A stretch of DNA of 58,028 nt from an uncultured Oscillospiraceae bacterium (GTDB taxonomy: Bacteria; Bacillota; Clostridia; Oscillospirales; Oscillospiraceae). Below, one piece after another: positions 1-9,205 of the stretch. The notes beneath the pieces are model-generated. The model had not been told where the DNA came from. It saw only the letters and a list, made by a program, of their open reading frames with translations, and did not search any database. The position numbers and the translations under genes are program-made. The stretch spans positions 1 through 58,028 of the forward strand of contig CAJTYO010000015.1 in the NCBI GenBank assembly GCA_910584045.1, read 5' to 3'. Each line of letters opens with the position of its first letter. Within the stretch, counting starts at the first letter, position 1.

Positions 1-444
1 ACCGCCGCCGGCGAGGTCCGGGAAGACGGCGAGCCCCTGCGTGAGGCGGAGGTCACTCAGTTGCTTATGGGTATCACCAAGGCATCCCTGGCAACGGAGT
101 CCTTCCTCTCTGCCGCCTCCTTCCAGGAGACCACGAAGGTTCTTACCGAAGCCGCTATCAAGGGAAAGGTGGACCACTTGGTTGGTTTGAAGGAGAACGT
201 CATCATCGGTAAGCTGATTCCCGCTGGTGCAGGCATCAACGCCTATCGGGAAATTGCCGAGACCATGGTGCCCGATCTGGAACCAAAACAACCCGAGTAT
301 CCGGAGCCTGTTCTCAATGAGGAAGATCTGGGAGATATCACCCAGATGGAAGAGGACGGAACTTCCCCTATCTCCTTGATTGATGATGCTCAGTCAGAGA
401 GTGAAATGATCGAAGTTTCTAATGTAGGAGAAGCTGAGGAATAA
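1..444 (+). CDS. rpoC: RNA polymerase beta' subunit, C-terminal end (partial)
   Basis: The reading frame is open from base 1, so only the last 147 codons are present. The peptide has the conserved beta' C-terminus: the segment around LMGITKASLATESFLSAASF and then GLKENVIIGKLIPAGAG, which pack near the active-site end of the core enzyme and the omega-binding region. An acidic tail follows, common in clostridial beta' subunits. The gene is the catalytic largest subunit of core RNA polymerase; rpoB would be expected just upstream, outside the window. It ends before a bidirectional hairpin terminator, so this is the end of the rpoBC transcript. Confidence 0.97.
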   Translation, partial: TAAGEVREDGEPLREAEVTQLLMGITKASLATESFLSAASFQETTKVLTEAAIKGKVDHLVGLKENVIIGKLIPAGAGINAYREIAETMVPDLEPKQPEYPEPVLNEEDLGDITQMEEDGTSPISLIDDAQSESEMIEVSNVGEAEE

Positions 445-458
445 AGCCCGCTGTATGT

Positions 459-494
459 AAAAAGATCGGAGGCCAAAATGGCCTCCGATCTTTT
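459..494. terminator. Bidirectional terminator between rpoC and pepA-like gene
   Basis: A 15-base-pair perfect stem (460-474 with 480-494) and a 5-base loop is flanked by an A-run on the left and a T-run on the right. It can therefore stop rpoC on the plus strand and the convergent aminopeptidase on the minus strand. Confidence 0.9.
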
Positions 495-515
495 GGCGAT
501 ACGGTCTTTATTCTT

Positions 516-1871
516 TCATGCAAAACTGCGGCACAGTTGGTACAGTGTAGTAACACCCACCCCGGTAGCCCCTTTGGGCTGGTAGGGCTGGCTCAGCTTT
601 CCGGACCAGGCTGCCCCAGCGATGTCTAAATGCAGCCAAGGGGTATCCTCCGCAAAGGCGGAGAGGAACATTCCCGCGGCAATAGCGCCGCAGCTGTCGC
701 TGGAGTTATACAGATCCGCCACCTGACTCTCGATCAGTTGCTTGTACTCTGGATAGTCCGGTACACGCCAAAACTTCTCCCCGCTGCGGCCGGCAGCATC
801 CTGAAGCGCGGTAAAAAAATTGTCGTCATTGGCCATGACCCCGATGGCCACGCCTCCCAGCATACGGGCCATGGCTCCTGTAAGAGTGGCAATATCAACC
901 ACTTTACAGGCCTTCTCATACCGGATAGCATAGGTGATGGCATCCGCCAGAATCAGCCGCCCCTCGGCATCGGTACTCCCAATCTCAATGGTCTTACCAG
1001 ACATCGAACCAATCACGTCGTCCGGCAGAAAGCTGGACGACGAAATTCGGTTTTCCACTGCGGGAATCACTGCCGTCACATTGATTGCTGCCTGATTTTC
1101 TGCCAGCGCCAACACTGCCGCGCACACCGCCGCACCGCCGGCCATGTCTCCTTTCATCCCCCGCATACCGGTAGAGGGTTTGAGGCTGTAGCCGCCGGAA
1201 TCGAAGGTCACGCCCTTTCCCACCAAGGCTATCGGAGCTGCCTCTCCCCCGCCCCGATAGCGCAACACGATTAGACGAGGCGGATTGGCAGAGCTGTCGC
1301 CAACGGCGTGGAATGCCTCCATGCCTAAGGTGCGGGTCACCTTATCATCCAAGACTTGAACCTCCACATCCAGTCCCGCCGCCGCCTGAACCACAGCCTC
1401 GGCCAGAAGCACCGGCGTCAGCTTGTTGGAGGGGCAGTTGACCAGATCCCTGGCAAAGCAGACCCAGCGGTCCACCACCGTTGTCTCGGCCAAGATCGCC
1501 CCACCATCTACATCCTCCGTAGCAGTGAGGTACAGCTGAATGTCGGATTTATCCTCCGACTTTTCCTTCCAGTTCTCCTGGTGGTAGAGGGCCAGCTCTG
1601 CTCCCTGAACCACAGCCGCAAGTCCCTCCTCCTTTAGGATTTCCACTGCGGCGGCAACATCCAGCAACACCAGATTGCCCCCCAGATTTTGCACCTGCTT
1701 CACCGACTTGGCGGCAATCCGGCGCAGCTCCTCTGCCGTCAGCTTCTCCCGGCTGCCAAGATGCACCAGCAGCTGCCCGGCTGCTTTCCCTGCTTCCAGG
1801 GAGCCCGCCTTCCCCTCCATGCAGAATGTCAAGTGCCATTGGACGGCTTCTCCGTTCCATAATTTCACCAT
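516..1871 (-). CDS. pepA: Leucyl aminopeptidase (M17 family)
   Basis: 451 residues, slightly shorter than typical 480-500 residue M17 enzymes. The C-terminal catalytic domain carries the two-metal site: VGKGVTFDSGG gives Lys219 and Asp224, MKGDMAGGAA gives Asp242, and STDAEGR gives Asp301, Glu303 and Arg305 (the family's usual NTDAEGR with Ser for Asn). The N-terminal third is weakly conserved, as in the family. It should be a cytoplasmic hexameric metallopeptidase removing N-terminal residues from peptides. It sits 39 bases after the HD-domain gene and may share its transcript, ending at the shared terminator. Confidence 0.93.
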   Translation of the reverse strand: MVKLWNGEAVQWHLTFCMEGKAGSLEAGKAAGQLLVHLGSREKLTAEELRRIAAKSVKQVQNLGGNLVLLDVAAAVEILKEEGLAAVVQGAELALYHQENWKEKSEDKSDIQLYLTATEDVDGGAILAETTVVDRWVCFARDLVNCPSNKLTPVLLAEAVVQAAAGLDVEVQVLDDKVTRTLGMEAFHAVGDSSANPPRLIVLRYRGGGEAAPIALVGKGVTFDSGGYSLKPSTGMRGMKGDMAGGAAVCAAVLALAENQAAINVTAVIPAVENRISSSSFLPDDVIGSMSGKTIEIGSTDAEGRLILADAITYAIRYEKACKVVDIATLTGAMARMLGGVAIGVMANDDNFFTALQDAAGRSGEKFWRVPDYPEYKQLIESQVADLYNSSDSCGAIAAGMFLSAFAEDTPWLHLDIAGAAWSGKLSQPYQPKGATGVGVTTLYQLCRSFA

Positions 1872-1910
1872 ATTTTTTCCTCCCTCAATTCAATCAGTTG
1901 AGTTGACAGC

Positions 1911-3752
1911 CTACTTTTCAGTGCCCGTCAACTCCTGTATATACATCTGGCGATATGCCTCCCGGCGTCCTCTCTCAAAGGCCAGCTGAATTCGCTCCGT
2001 TACACGCCTGTCCCGCAGTCGGGCGGTGAGAAGCGGTGAGAACCGCCTGCCCTCCAGATTGATGGCAGCCTCCACCGCCTCATCAAAGCGCATCTCGATT
2101 CCTGTGTGGACCCTGGCAGAGTGGATCGCATTTTCAAGCCAATCCAGCAATCCCACCACATCCACCATCTGCCGGCTTGGACACTCCAGGCGCTTATATG
2201 TCGCGGGATAGCCATGTGCAGAGCCGTCGTACCAGGCGTGATGCCCCAACGCAGCGGCGGCAAATCGCCTGGTGGAGGCGCGCTCCCCCAGCAGGACCCC
2301 GCCCGCTATTGTGTGCAGACAGGTCACCTCGTACTCCTCCTCCGTCCACTGGCGGGCAGTACGGGAATAGAGCTCCAGGACGCTGAGTTTGCCCACGTCA
2401 TGGAGCAGACCGCTGTCCATAGCTGTCTCTAATATTTGGCGGCGCTTCTTTTCTGGGTCCATCAGTATGGCGATCTCAGGGATATCGTCAAAATACGACG
2501 GCTCCTCCTCCCAGATCAGTTCACACAGCGACCGTGCCGCCTCGCCCACCATCCGGGCATGGAGATACTCCCCCGGCATAAACCTCTTCATCAATGTCTG
2601 CAGGAAATCACTGTAAGGCATTCCTCCCTCGGACTCTATAAACATGAAGCACAGGTGGCGAAGACAGATAAAAACCTTCTCATCCTCCGCTGCAGAGAAC
2701 CCCCGCACATACTCCAGCGCCCGCCGGTATAGACCGTCTATATACGCCTCCCGGCCCCAGATTTTGTCCGGTGCCTGGACCAAATATTGGCAGTAGTATG
2801 CAGGCAGGGAGAGAATACCATAAATCCCCTCTTGAGAGTGGTCTGTCATATCTGCTGCATTCAGCATTCCCTCCACCTTCTTCAGCAGGCGGTTCAAGTC
2901 GTACAATCCACAGAAATACTCAATGGAATAATAAGGGAAGGTCCACCGCAGAGAGGGCCGTCCCTCCTCCTCCAGCTCCTTCATCCTCCGTTGGTATACG
3001 ATATAGGCAGACTCCAGAATACTTGTCATATCCTCCGGAGACATAACATGGTCCTTATTGTAAGAGATACTACTGGCCATCTGCTGATGGGTCATGTAAA
3101 GGTAGCTGTCCCAGGGCAGGTCCGGCGCCTTTTCCCGGTAGTTCTCATCTTGCATGATCCGCAACGTATCCCTGACAATGCGAATCTTATTCCCCGGGGT
3201 TTTGAACGGCCCCAGAGACATATTGGCCTGCGAGCGGAGTATATAGCTCCGGATCTCCGTGTCATCAATCTCATCGTAGTATTTTAGATGGGCCGCCGCC
3301 TCCGCAAAGCACAAGCGCATCTGAGAGACATATTTCTCCACCGCCTCCAGCTCCAGTCCCACCAGCTTGCTGCAAAGATCATGATGGCCCATGCCAAGCC
3401 AGTAGATCTCCCGGATCATGGCGCTGCGGTCCCCCTTCTGCCTTGCCAGACTCAGAAGGGCCTGGTGAATCAATCGGAAAAGGCCGTCGTCCCCATTTGC
3501 CCGCAGCTGGGAAGCAAAAGAGTCCAGTTCCCTGCACTCCTCCTCGCCCGCCTCAAACAGGTCATCCAGTACCGGGAACAGGCCGTGGGTCAGCAGCTCC
3601 ATATTTCGCCTGCTCTTCTGCTCCACTAGCTCCTCTCTGTTCCGCAGTTGTGTTTCATAGTCTGAAAAGGACAGTCCGTCTGCCGCCACATGGGCCGACA
3701 AGGCGGCAATTTCCTTGATATTGGCGATGTATTCCTCCTGATAGGGCTGCAT
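1911..3752 (-). CDS. HD-GYP-like domain protein with helical N-terminal region
   Basis: 613 residues from the chosen ATG at 3752, which has a GGGAGGGGAGG-type ribosome binding site; an in-frame start at 3788 lacks one. The first two thirds is a helical, TPR-like region with no family I can name. The last ~170 residues hold LLHDVGKL, then HHAWYDGSAHGYP, which resembles the HDIGK and HHE..DGxGYP signatures of HD-GYP cyclic-di-GMP phosphodiesterases with a two-residue insertion in the GYP motif. No receiver or membrane segment is seen. It directly follows the hybrid kinase gene (gap about 46 bases), so it is probably that kinase's output or works in the same pathway. The enzymatic activity is inferred. 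Confidence 0.75.
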   Translation of the reverse strand: MQPYQEEYIANIKEIAALSAHVAADGLSFSDYETQLRNREELVEQKSRRNMELLTHGLFPVLDDLFEAGEEECRELDSFASQLRANGDDGLFRLIHQALLSLARQKGDRSAMIREIYWLGMGHHDLCSKLVGLELEAVEKYVSQMRLCFAEAAAHLKYYDEIDDTEIRSYILRSQANMSLGPFKTPGNKIRIVRDTLRIMQDENYREKAPDLPWDSYLYMTHQQMASSISYNKDHVMSPEDMTSILESAYIVYQRRMKELEEEGRPSLRWTFPYYSIEYFCGLYDLNRLLKKVEGMLNAADMTDHSQEGIYGILSLPAYYCQYLVQAPDKIWGREAYIDGLYRRALEYVRGFSAAEDEKVFICLRHLCFMFIESEGGMPYSDFLQTLMKRFMPGEYLHARMVGEAARSLCELIWEEEPSYFDDIPEIAILMDPEKKRRQILETAMDSGLLHDVGKLSVLELYSRTARQWTEEEYEVTCLHTIAGGVLLGERASTRRFAAAALGHHAWYDGSAHGYPATYKRLECPSRQMVDVVGLLDWLENAIHSARVHTGIEMRFDEAVEAAINLEGRRFSPLLTARLRDRRVTERIQLAFERGRREAYRQMYIQELTGTEK

Positions 3753-3798
3753 CCAGGCCGATCCTCCCCTCCCATTGCCGCATCGCATCGTACCTCAG

Positions 3799-5445
3799 TC
3801 AGCTCAGCCGTCTGCTCAGCACATCCTGCAGCCGCTCCAAATCCACCGGCTTGGACACGTGCTCGTTCATGCCCGCCTCCCGGGACAGCCGCGCGTCCTC
3901 CACAAAAGCGTTGGCCGTCATAGCCGCGATCCAGACGCTCTCCGCATCGGACCGGTCCATCCCGCGAATATGGCGGGCCGCCTCATAGCCATCCATAACG
4001 GGCATCTGAATGTCCATAAAAATGATATCGTAGTAATTTTCCGATGAGGCGGCGAACTTTTCCACCGCCTGCCGCCCGTCCTCCGCCGTATCCACTTGAA
4101 TGCCCGTCATACGCAGCAGTTCCGTGGCGATTTCCAGATTCAGCTCATTGTCCTCCACAAGCAGAACCCGGTACTGGCTGTAATCCCCATCACGGAACCC
4201 CAGTCCGCCGCCGTCCTCGCCGCCGCTGCCGACAAAGCGGGACAGTGTTTCCAGCAACCGGCTGCCGAACAGAGGACAGGGAACGAAAGCGCTAACCCCA
4301 GATCTGGCTGCACGGTACTCCAGCTGAGCCCAGTCTCCATCAGACACCAGCAGAATGGGAAACTCCCGCCCTGCCAACTGCCGTACGTGGGAAGCCACAT
4401 CCAGCGCCGCCATATCCTCCAGCTCCTGCCCCAGCAGCAGCGCACAGGGCATACGACCTTCATAGTGCGCTTCTGTCAGGTACGTGACCGCTTCCAGCCC
4501 CTTTTCCAGAAGCACAGGCCTCAGCCCGGCCTCCCGCAGGCAGATTTCTATCTGCTCACTTCGATCCCCACGGCTCTCCGCCACCAGCACCTCCGCACCA
4601 TCCGGCAGCGCTGTTTTGCGGGCCTGGGGGGATATGGGCAGAGGAAGAGACACCGTGAACCGGCTGCCCTCCCCTTCCCGGCTCTCCACCAGGATTTCTC
4701 CACCCATGCTGTCTACCAGGCTCTTCACGATGGACATGCCCAAACCGGTGCCCTCGATCTTGTTGACCGCGGCGTTCTGCACACGTTCAAAGGGGACAAA
4801 AATCCGCTCTAAAAAAGCCTGGCTCATGCCAATACCGTTGTCCTCGCAGAGGAAATCCAACCATACTGTATCCACCCGATCCTTCTGGTCGGGGCGCTGG
4901 GCGAAATGAACGTGGATGCTTCCACCGGCAGGGGTGTACTTCACTGCATTGCCGATGATGTTCACCAGTATCTGCCGCAGGCGGAGGGGATCCCCCACCA
5001 GATTTTCCTCATATATTCGCCCGATGTGAAAGCGCAGGGACTGCTCCTTCTGTACCGCCTGGGACCGCACGATCACCACAATATCGTGGACAAGGTCCGC
5101 CAAGGAGAACCGCTCCTGGTTCAGCGTCATCCGTCCACTGTCAATTCGGGACATATCCAGCACGTCGTTGACCAGACTCATAAGGTGGGAGGACGCCGTG
5201 CGGATCTTATCGAGACAGTCCTGCACCCGCGCCTTCTCGTCGATATGGCTCTGGCCGATGGCCGTCATTCCCATGATGGCATTCATAGGTGTGCGGATAT
5301 CATGGGACATGCTGGACAGAAAGCGGCTTTTGGCCTGATTGGCCTCCTCCGCCGCCTCCAAGGCGATCCTGAGCGCCGCATTCTCCTTCTCCAGCTCTGA
5401 AATCCGCGTTTCCGCACCCTGCGTGCCCGCTTTGGTTCCTATCAT
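3799..5445 (-). CDS. Hybrid sensor histidine kinase/response regulator (cytoplasmic)
   Basis: 548 residues from the ATG at 5445, preceded by an AGGGGGG ribosome binding site; an upstream in-frame start lacks one. The order is: short N-terminal coiled coil (ELEKENAALR...), HisKA with phospho-acceptor His in SMSHDIRTPMN, HATPase with N box (IIGNAVKYTP) and G boxes (DNGIGM, GTGLGMSIV), a degenerate receiver-like segment, then a C-terminal receiver with phospho-acceptor Asp in FMDIQMPVMDG and Lys in HVSKPVD. There are no membrane segments and no recognisable input domain, so the signal must come from a partner or an unrecognised region. The HD-GYP-like gene follows directly. Confidence 0.9.
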   Translation of the reverse strand: MIGTKAGTQGAETRISELEKENAALRIALEAAEEANQAKSRFLSSMSHDIRTPMNAIMGMTAIGQSHIDEKARVQDCLDKIRTASSHLMSLVNDVLDMSRIDSGRMTLNQERFSLADLVHDIVVIVRSQAVQKEQSLRFHIGRIYEENLVGDPLRLRQILVNIIGNAVKYTPAGGSIHVHFAQRPDQKDRVDTVWLDFLCEDNGIGMSQAFLERIFVPFERVQNAAVNKIEGTGLGMSIVKSLVDSMGGEILVESREGEGSRFTVSLPLPISPQARKTALPDGAEVLVAESRGDRSEQIEICLREAGLRPVLLEKGLEAVTYLTEAHYEGRMPCALLLGQELEDMAALDVASHVRQLAGREFPILLVSDGDWAQLEYRAARSGVSAFVPCPLFGSRLLETLSRFVGSGGEDGGGLGFRDGDYSQYRVLLVEDNELNLEIATELLRMTGIQVDTAEDGRQAVEKFAASSENYYDIIFMDIQMPVMDGYEAARHIRGMDRSDAESVWIAAMTANAFVEDARLSREAGMNEHVSKPVDLERLQDVLSRRLS

Positions 5446-5563
5446 CCTTACCCCCCTGTTCAAACGGCCCGCCCAAGGACGACCTCGTCTTCTCACTTTA
5501 CGTTTTTCTATTGGGAGTATATCATACCCGCAGAGAAAATACCAGTAATTCTCACCAAAACAT

Positions 5564-5599
5564 GAAAAAAGGTCCGCGCCTACTTGTGGGGCGCGGACC
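5564..5599 (-). terminator. Terminator overlapping the end of rsgA
   Basis: On the minus strand a 10-base-pair GC stem (5590-5599 with 5571-5580) is followed by TTTTTT. The 5' arm lies inside the last codons of rsgA and the stop codon is in the loop or stem, so the housekeeping operon ends with no spare sequence. Confidence 0.9.
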
Positions 5600-6467
5600 A
5601 GGCACGCAGATCCTTCAGTTCATCATACAGACGCAGATAGCTTCTGTGCCGGGAGGCGGATATCTGTCCCGCCTTCACCGCACATAGCACGGCGCAGCCC
5701 CTCTCTCTGGTGTGACTGCATCCCACGAAGCGGCAAGTATCCAGATAGGGCCGGAACTCCACAAAGGACTCCGCCAAATGCTCCTTCAGCTCCAAATCCA
5801 GTTCCCTGGCGTCAAAGGAGCTGAAGCCGGGGGTATCGATGACCTCTGCCCCACAGTCCAGACGGTAGAGCTCCACATGCCGGGTGGTATGCCTGCCCCG
5901 GCCCAATCGCTCGCTCACCTCCCCCACCTGCAGAGAAAAGGCAGGTTGTATGGCGTTCAAAAGGCTGGATTTTCCAACGCCTGAGTTGCCTGTAAAGGCC
6001 GAAAGCTTTCCATACAACAGTCTCGTAAGTTCTGCAATTCCTGCACCCGTTTCCGCGCTGGTATGGACTACAGGAAAGCCTGTTTGCCGGTAAATATCGG
6101 CCAACTCCTCTCCGGGCTCCAAGTCACACTTGTTAACGCAGATCACCACGCCGCAATCCTTCAGCGCGGCAATGGCGGACACACGGTCAATGAGGAATGG
6201 ATCCGTAACCGGTATGGCGGCGGAGGCCACTACCACCAGCTGATCCACGTTGGCCACAGCCGGACGGTCAAATGCGCTGTGCCGGGGTTCAATATCCCAG
6301 ATGATACCCTCCCCAGGTCCGGCCTCCCTAATTTCCACCCAGTCCCCCACCAGAGGGCTGCGGCCTTCCTGACGAAATTTACCTCGGGCCCGGCAGGTGA
6401 TGAGACCTCCCTCCGCCTCCACATAGTAGAAGCCGCTGAGGGCCTTTTGTATCCTGCCCCTACTCAC
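5580..6467 (-). CDS. rsgA: Ribosome small subunit-dependent GTPase A
   Basis: 295 residues if translation starts at the GTG at 6467, which lies inside the last codons of the kinase gene (GTGAGTAG). This gives the usual short N-terminus before the OB fold; the longer frame to 6530 adds residues unlike the family. The circularly permuted GTPase order is visible: G4 NKCD, then the P-loop GNSGVGKSSL, then G3 DTPGFSSF. A C-terminal zinc site follows (Cys in DTCRFVGCSHTRERGCAV). The protein helps 30S subunit maturation in a GTP-dependent way. It is the last gene of the conserved prpC-prkC-rsgA block and is probably translationally coupled to the kinase. Confidence 0.95.
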   Translation of the reverse strand: MSRGRIQKALSGFYYVEAEGGLITCRARGKFRQEGRSPLVGDWVEIREAGPGEGIIWDIEPRHSAFDRPAVANVDQLVVVASAAIPVTDPFLIDRVSAIAALKDCGVVICVNKCDLEPGEELADIYRQTGFPVVHTSAETGAGIAELTRLLYGKLSAFTGNSGVGKSSLLNAIQPAFSLQVGEVSERLGRGRHTTRHVELYRLDCGAEVIDTPGFSSFDARELDLELKEHLAESFVEFRPYLDTCRFVGCSHTRERGCAVLCAVKAGQISASRHRSYLRLYDELKDLRAWSAPHK

Positions 6468-8439
6468 TGAAAGTAAGGATCTCGTCCCGCCAAAGCTGGT
6501 CGGCGGCATAGATCTGCAGCCGATGCTCACCTACCGGGGCATACAACGTATGCAGGAGGGGACCGGTAGTGGTGGCATAATCTCCCGGGACTGTACTGTT
6601 AAAAACCTCTTCACCGTCCAGGAACATCTGTACCAACACCTCTTCCGGGCTGTATGGCACATCAAAGGTGATGGGATAGGCAATCAGTTTTGTCCCGTCA
6701 CTATAGGTGAAAGTAACTGTGGTGCCCTGGGCCACCTCCTCGTTGGCATCAATGCTCTGGGTCAGGACGGTGCCCTCCGGCTGAGAACTCTCCACCTTCT
6801 GGAATTCCGCCTCAAGCTTCAACAGGGTCATCTGGTCCTGAACCCACTCCACCATCTGGCCCTCACAGGGAACCATGGTAGAGTATTTGATCTCCGGCCC
6901 CTTGCTGACAATGAGGGTGATGGTGTCCCCCTCGCTGAGGACGGTCCCTCCTGTCGGCTCAGTGCGAATGACGCAGCCTACCTCCACCTCGTCGCTGTAT
7001 TCCTGCTCCGGCGCCTCCACAATGTTTAGATTCAGCTCGCTGAGCCCTTTGGTCTGCTGAATGCGCAGACGGGCGGAGCGTGCCTCCTCCCCCACCACAT
7101 ACAGCATCTCACCCGAGCGGGCTCCGTTGCTGACGGTGACATTAATGGGCATCAGTTCTCCGTTAGCGTTCTTTTTAGTTCGTTCCGCCTCGGGACTCTG
7201 ACGGATGATCTGTCCCTCCGGATACTCCGCGCTGTACTCATGGCTCTCCTCAATGATCTCAAAAACGCCCATGACCGCCTCAAGGTCCTCCGCTTCCTCC
7301 ACGGTCATGCCGACCACATTGGGGACGACATGCTCCGGAATCTCCGCAGGCTTGAAGCTGTCCATAATACTGCTGTAGAGACGGGTAACGCCAAAATAGC
7401 CCACGCCGCCGATAATAAGAATCAGGAGCAGGATCTTCCACCAGTTGCTCTTGGGCCGTCCGTAATCCTCATAGTCGTCCTCCTCGATGGGCGGCGGCGT
7501 ATAATGGTTCTGCTTCGTTCTGGTCACCCCCGTGTTTGGGATATATTGGGTAGGCTCATCCGTTCCGCCGGACGCCTCTCTTCCCAGCTCCTCGCTGGAG
7601 TATTCAAAGTTGATGCTAGGGTCACGGCGGAAGGCGTCCAGGTCGGCGATCATCTCGTCGGCGGTGGAATAACGCTTGTTCCGGTCCGGGGCCATGGCCT
7701 TCATACAAATCTGCTCCAGAGCCTCCGGAATTTCCGGATCCAGCTCCCTGGGGCTGAGGGGTACGGCGCTGAAATGCTGTATGGCCACGCTCACCGGGTC
7801 CGACCCCTCGAAGGGCAGGCGGCTGGTCAACATCTCATAAAGCACCACACCGGCGGAGTAGATGTCGCTGCGGTTGTCGGTATAATCCCCCTTGGCCTGT
7901 TCCGGTGAGATATAGTGTACAGAACCGATGGCCTCGTTGGAGGGATTGGATCCGTTGGAGAGGAAGGCGATGCCGAAGTCCGTCACCTTCACCGTGCCGT
8001 CCCGCAGGACCATAATATTCTGGGGCTTGATGTCTCGATGGACAATGCCACGGCTATGGGCATGACTGAGGCCCTTCATGATCTGGGTGGTAAAGTGCAG
8101 GGCTTCCGGCCAGTTGAGCTTCCCCCTCCGCTCCATATACTGCTTCAAAGTGATGCCATCAATGAGCTCCATGACGATATAATCCATGTCCCCCCGGCGG
8201 CTGACATCGTACACCGCCATGATATTGGGGTGGGAGAGCATAGCGACGGCCTGGGATTCGTCGTGAAACCGGCGGCGAAACTCTGCGTCTTCGCTCAGGT
8301 CCTTTTTCAACATCTTGATGGCTACCAGCCGGTTGAGCCGGTGGCACTTGGCCTTGAACACCACCGCCATGCCCCCGGTACCGATGATTTCCAGGATTTC
8401 ATAGCGGTTATCCAGCATCTTTCCTATGTATCGTTCCAT
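6460..8439 (-). CDS. prkC: PASTA-domain Ser/Thr protein kinase (PrkC/Stk1 type)
   Basis: 659 residues from the ATG at 8439; a TTG two codons upstream is also possible. The kinase domain spans about residues 10-270 with GTGGMAVVF, VAIKMLKK (catalytic Lys), IVHRDIKPQNIM and DFGIAF. After a proline-rich linker comes one membrane helix (KILLLILIIGGVGYFGVTRL, about 335-355), then extracellular PASTA repeats beginning PNVVGMTVEEAEDL; the second and third are diverged. An extra C-terminal beta-rich domain of about 90 residues follows. It senses muropeptides or cell-wall state and phosphorylates division and wall proteins. Its phosphatase is encoded just upstream. Confidence 0.95.
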   Translation of the reverse strand: MERYIGKMLDNRYEILEIIGTGGMAVVFKAKCHRLNRLVAIKMLKKDLSEDAEFRRRFHDESQAVAMLSHPNIMAVYDVSRRGDMDYIVMELIDGITLKQYMERRGKLNWPEALHFTTQIMKGLSHAHSRGIVHRDIKPQNIMVLRDGTVKVTDFGIAFLSNGSNPSNEAIGSVHYISPEQAKGDYTDNRSDIYSAGVVLYEMLTSRLPFEGSDPVSVAIQHFSAVPLSPRELDPEIPEALEQICMKAMAPDRNKRYSTADEMIADLDAFRRDPSINFEYSSEELGREASGGTDEPTQYIPNTGVTRTKQNHYTPPPIEEDDYEDYGRPKSNWWKILLLILIIGGVGYFGVTRLYSSIMDSFKPAEIPEHVVPNVVGMTVEEAEDLEAVMGVFEIIEESHEYSAEYPEGQIIRQSPEAERTKKNANGELMPINVTVSNGARSGEMLYVVGEEARSARLRIQQTKGLSELNLNIVEAPEQEYSDEVEVGCVIRTEPTGGTVLSEGDTITLIVSKGPEIKYSTMVPCEGQMVEWVQDQMTLLKLEAEFQKVESSQPEGTVLTQSIDANEEVAQGTTVTFTYSDGTKLIAYPITFDVPYSPEEVLVQMFLDGEEVFNSTVPGDYATTTGPLLHTLYAPVGEHRLQIYAADQLWRDEILTFSE

Positions 8440-8464
8440 AGTCAAGCGTTCCTTTCTCTCCGGC

Positions 8465-9205
8465 TTACTGCTGCAGCAGCACGGCGGTCACATTGTCCGG
8501 CGCGCCACGTTTTTTGGCCAGCTTCAGCAGCCGGTCCAGGCACTGGTTGTTCTCCACGCCGCGCAGCACCTCCCGGACCAGCTCCTGGTCTGTCACAGTG
8601 CCCGTCAGCCCATCGGTGCAGAGCAATAGATAGTCCCCCTCCTTCATCGACACACGGTAGCTGTCGCTGGAGGCTTCGGGGTCCGGACCTAGGGCTCGGG
8701 TGATAAGGTTCCGGTGGGGGTGGACCCGAGCCTCCTCCTCAGTGATGTTCCCCTGCTCCACCAGGCGCTCCACCACGGAGTGATCCTTAGTAATCCGGGT
8801 TATGCCGCCGTCTCGGATAAGATAGGCCCGGCTGTCGCCCACATTGTCCAGAAGCGCCTCCCCATCCCGCAGGACGGCGGAAACCAGAGTGGTGCCCATA
8901 CCCCGCAGACCGTCCCCGCCGGAGCAGGAACGCTCATACACGGCGGTGTTGGCCGCCGCTACGGCGAAGGCCGTCACCTCCTGCACCCGCCCCCAGTCCA
9001 TATCCCGCTGGAGATTGGCCAGGCAGGTGGTCAAAAAGGTATCCACAGCCAGCGTACCAGCCAGCTTTCCTCCACCGGGCCCGCCCATGCCGTCGCATAC
9101 TACGCAGACCGTGAAGCCTGTCTCCTCACTGGTCCGGACAGCATAGGCATCCTGATTTTCCCGCCGCAGCAGGCCCACATCCGTCATACCCCAGATGTTT
9201 CTCAT
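8465..9205 (-). CDS. prpC: PP2C-type Ser/Thr protein phosphatase
   Basis: 246 residues, the normal length of Stp/PrpC enzymes. Metal-binding motifs are present: RRENQDA near the N-terminus, CDGMGGPGGGKLA, GMGTTLVSAVL, DNVGDSRAYLIRDG, LLLCTDGLTG and a C-terminal GAPDNVTAVLL. It reverses phosphorylation by the adjacent PASTA kinase. The start ATG overlaps the rlmN stop by 4 bases and the kinase follows after about 25 bases, so the three are co-transcribed. Confidence 0.96.
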   Translation of the reverse strand: MRNIWGMTDVGLLRRENQDAYAVRTSEETGFTVCVVCDGMGGPGGGKLAGTLAVDTFLTTCLANLQRDMDWGRVQEVTAFAVAAANTAVYERSCSGGDGLRGMGTTLVSAVLRDGEALLDNVGDSRAYLIRDGGITRITKDHSVVERLVEQGNITEEEARVHPHRNLITRALGPDPEASSDSYRVSMKEGDYLLLCTDGLTGTVTDQELVREVLRGVENNQCLDRLLKLAKKRGAPDNVTAVLLQQ

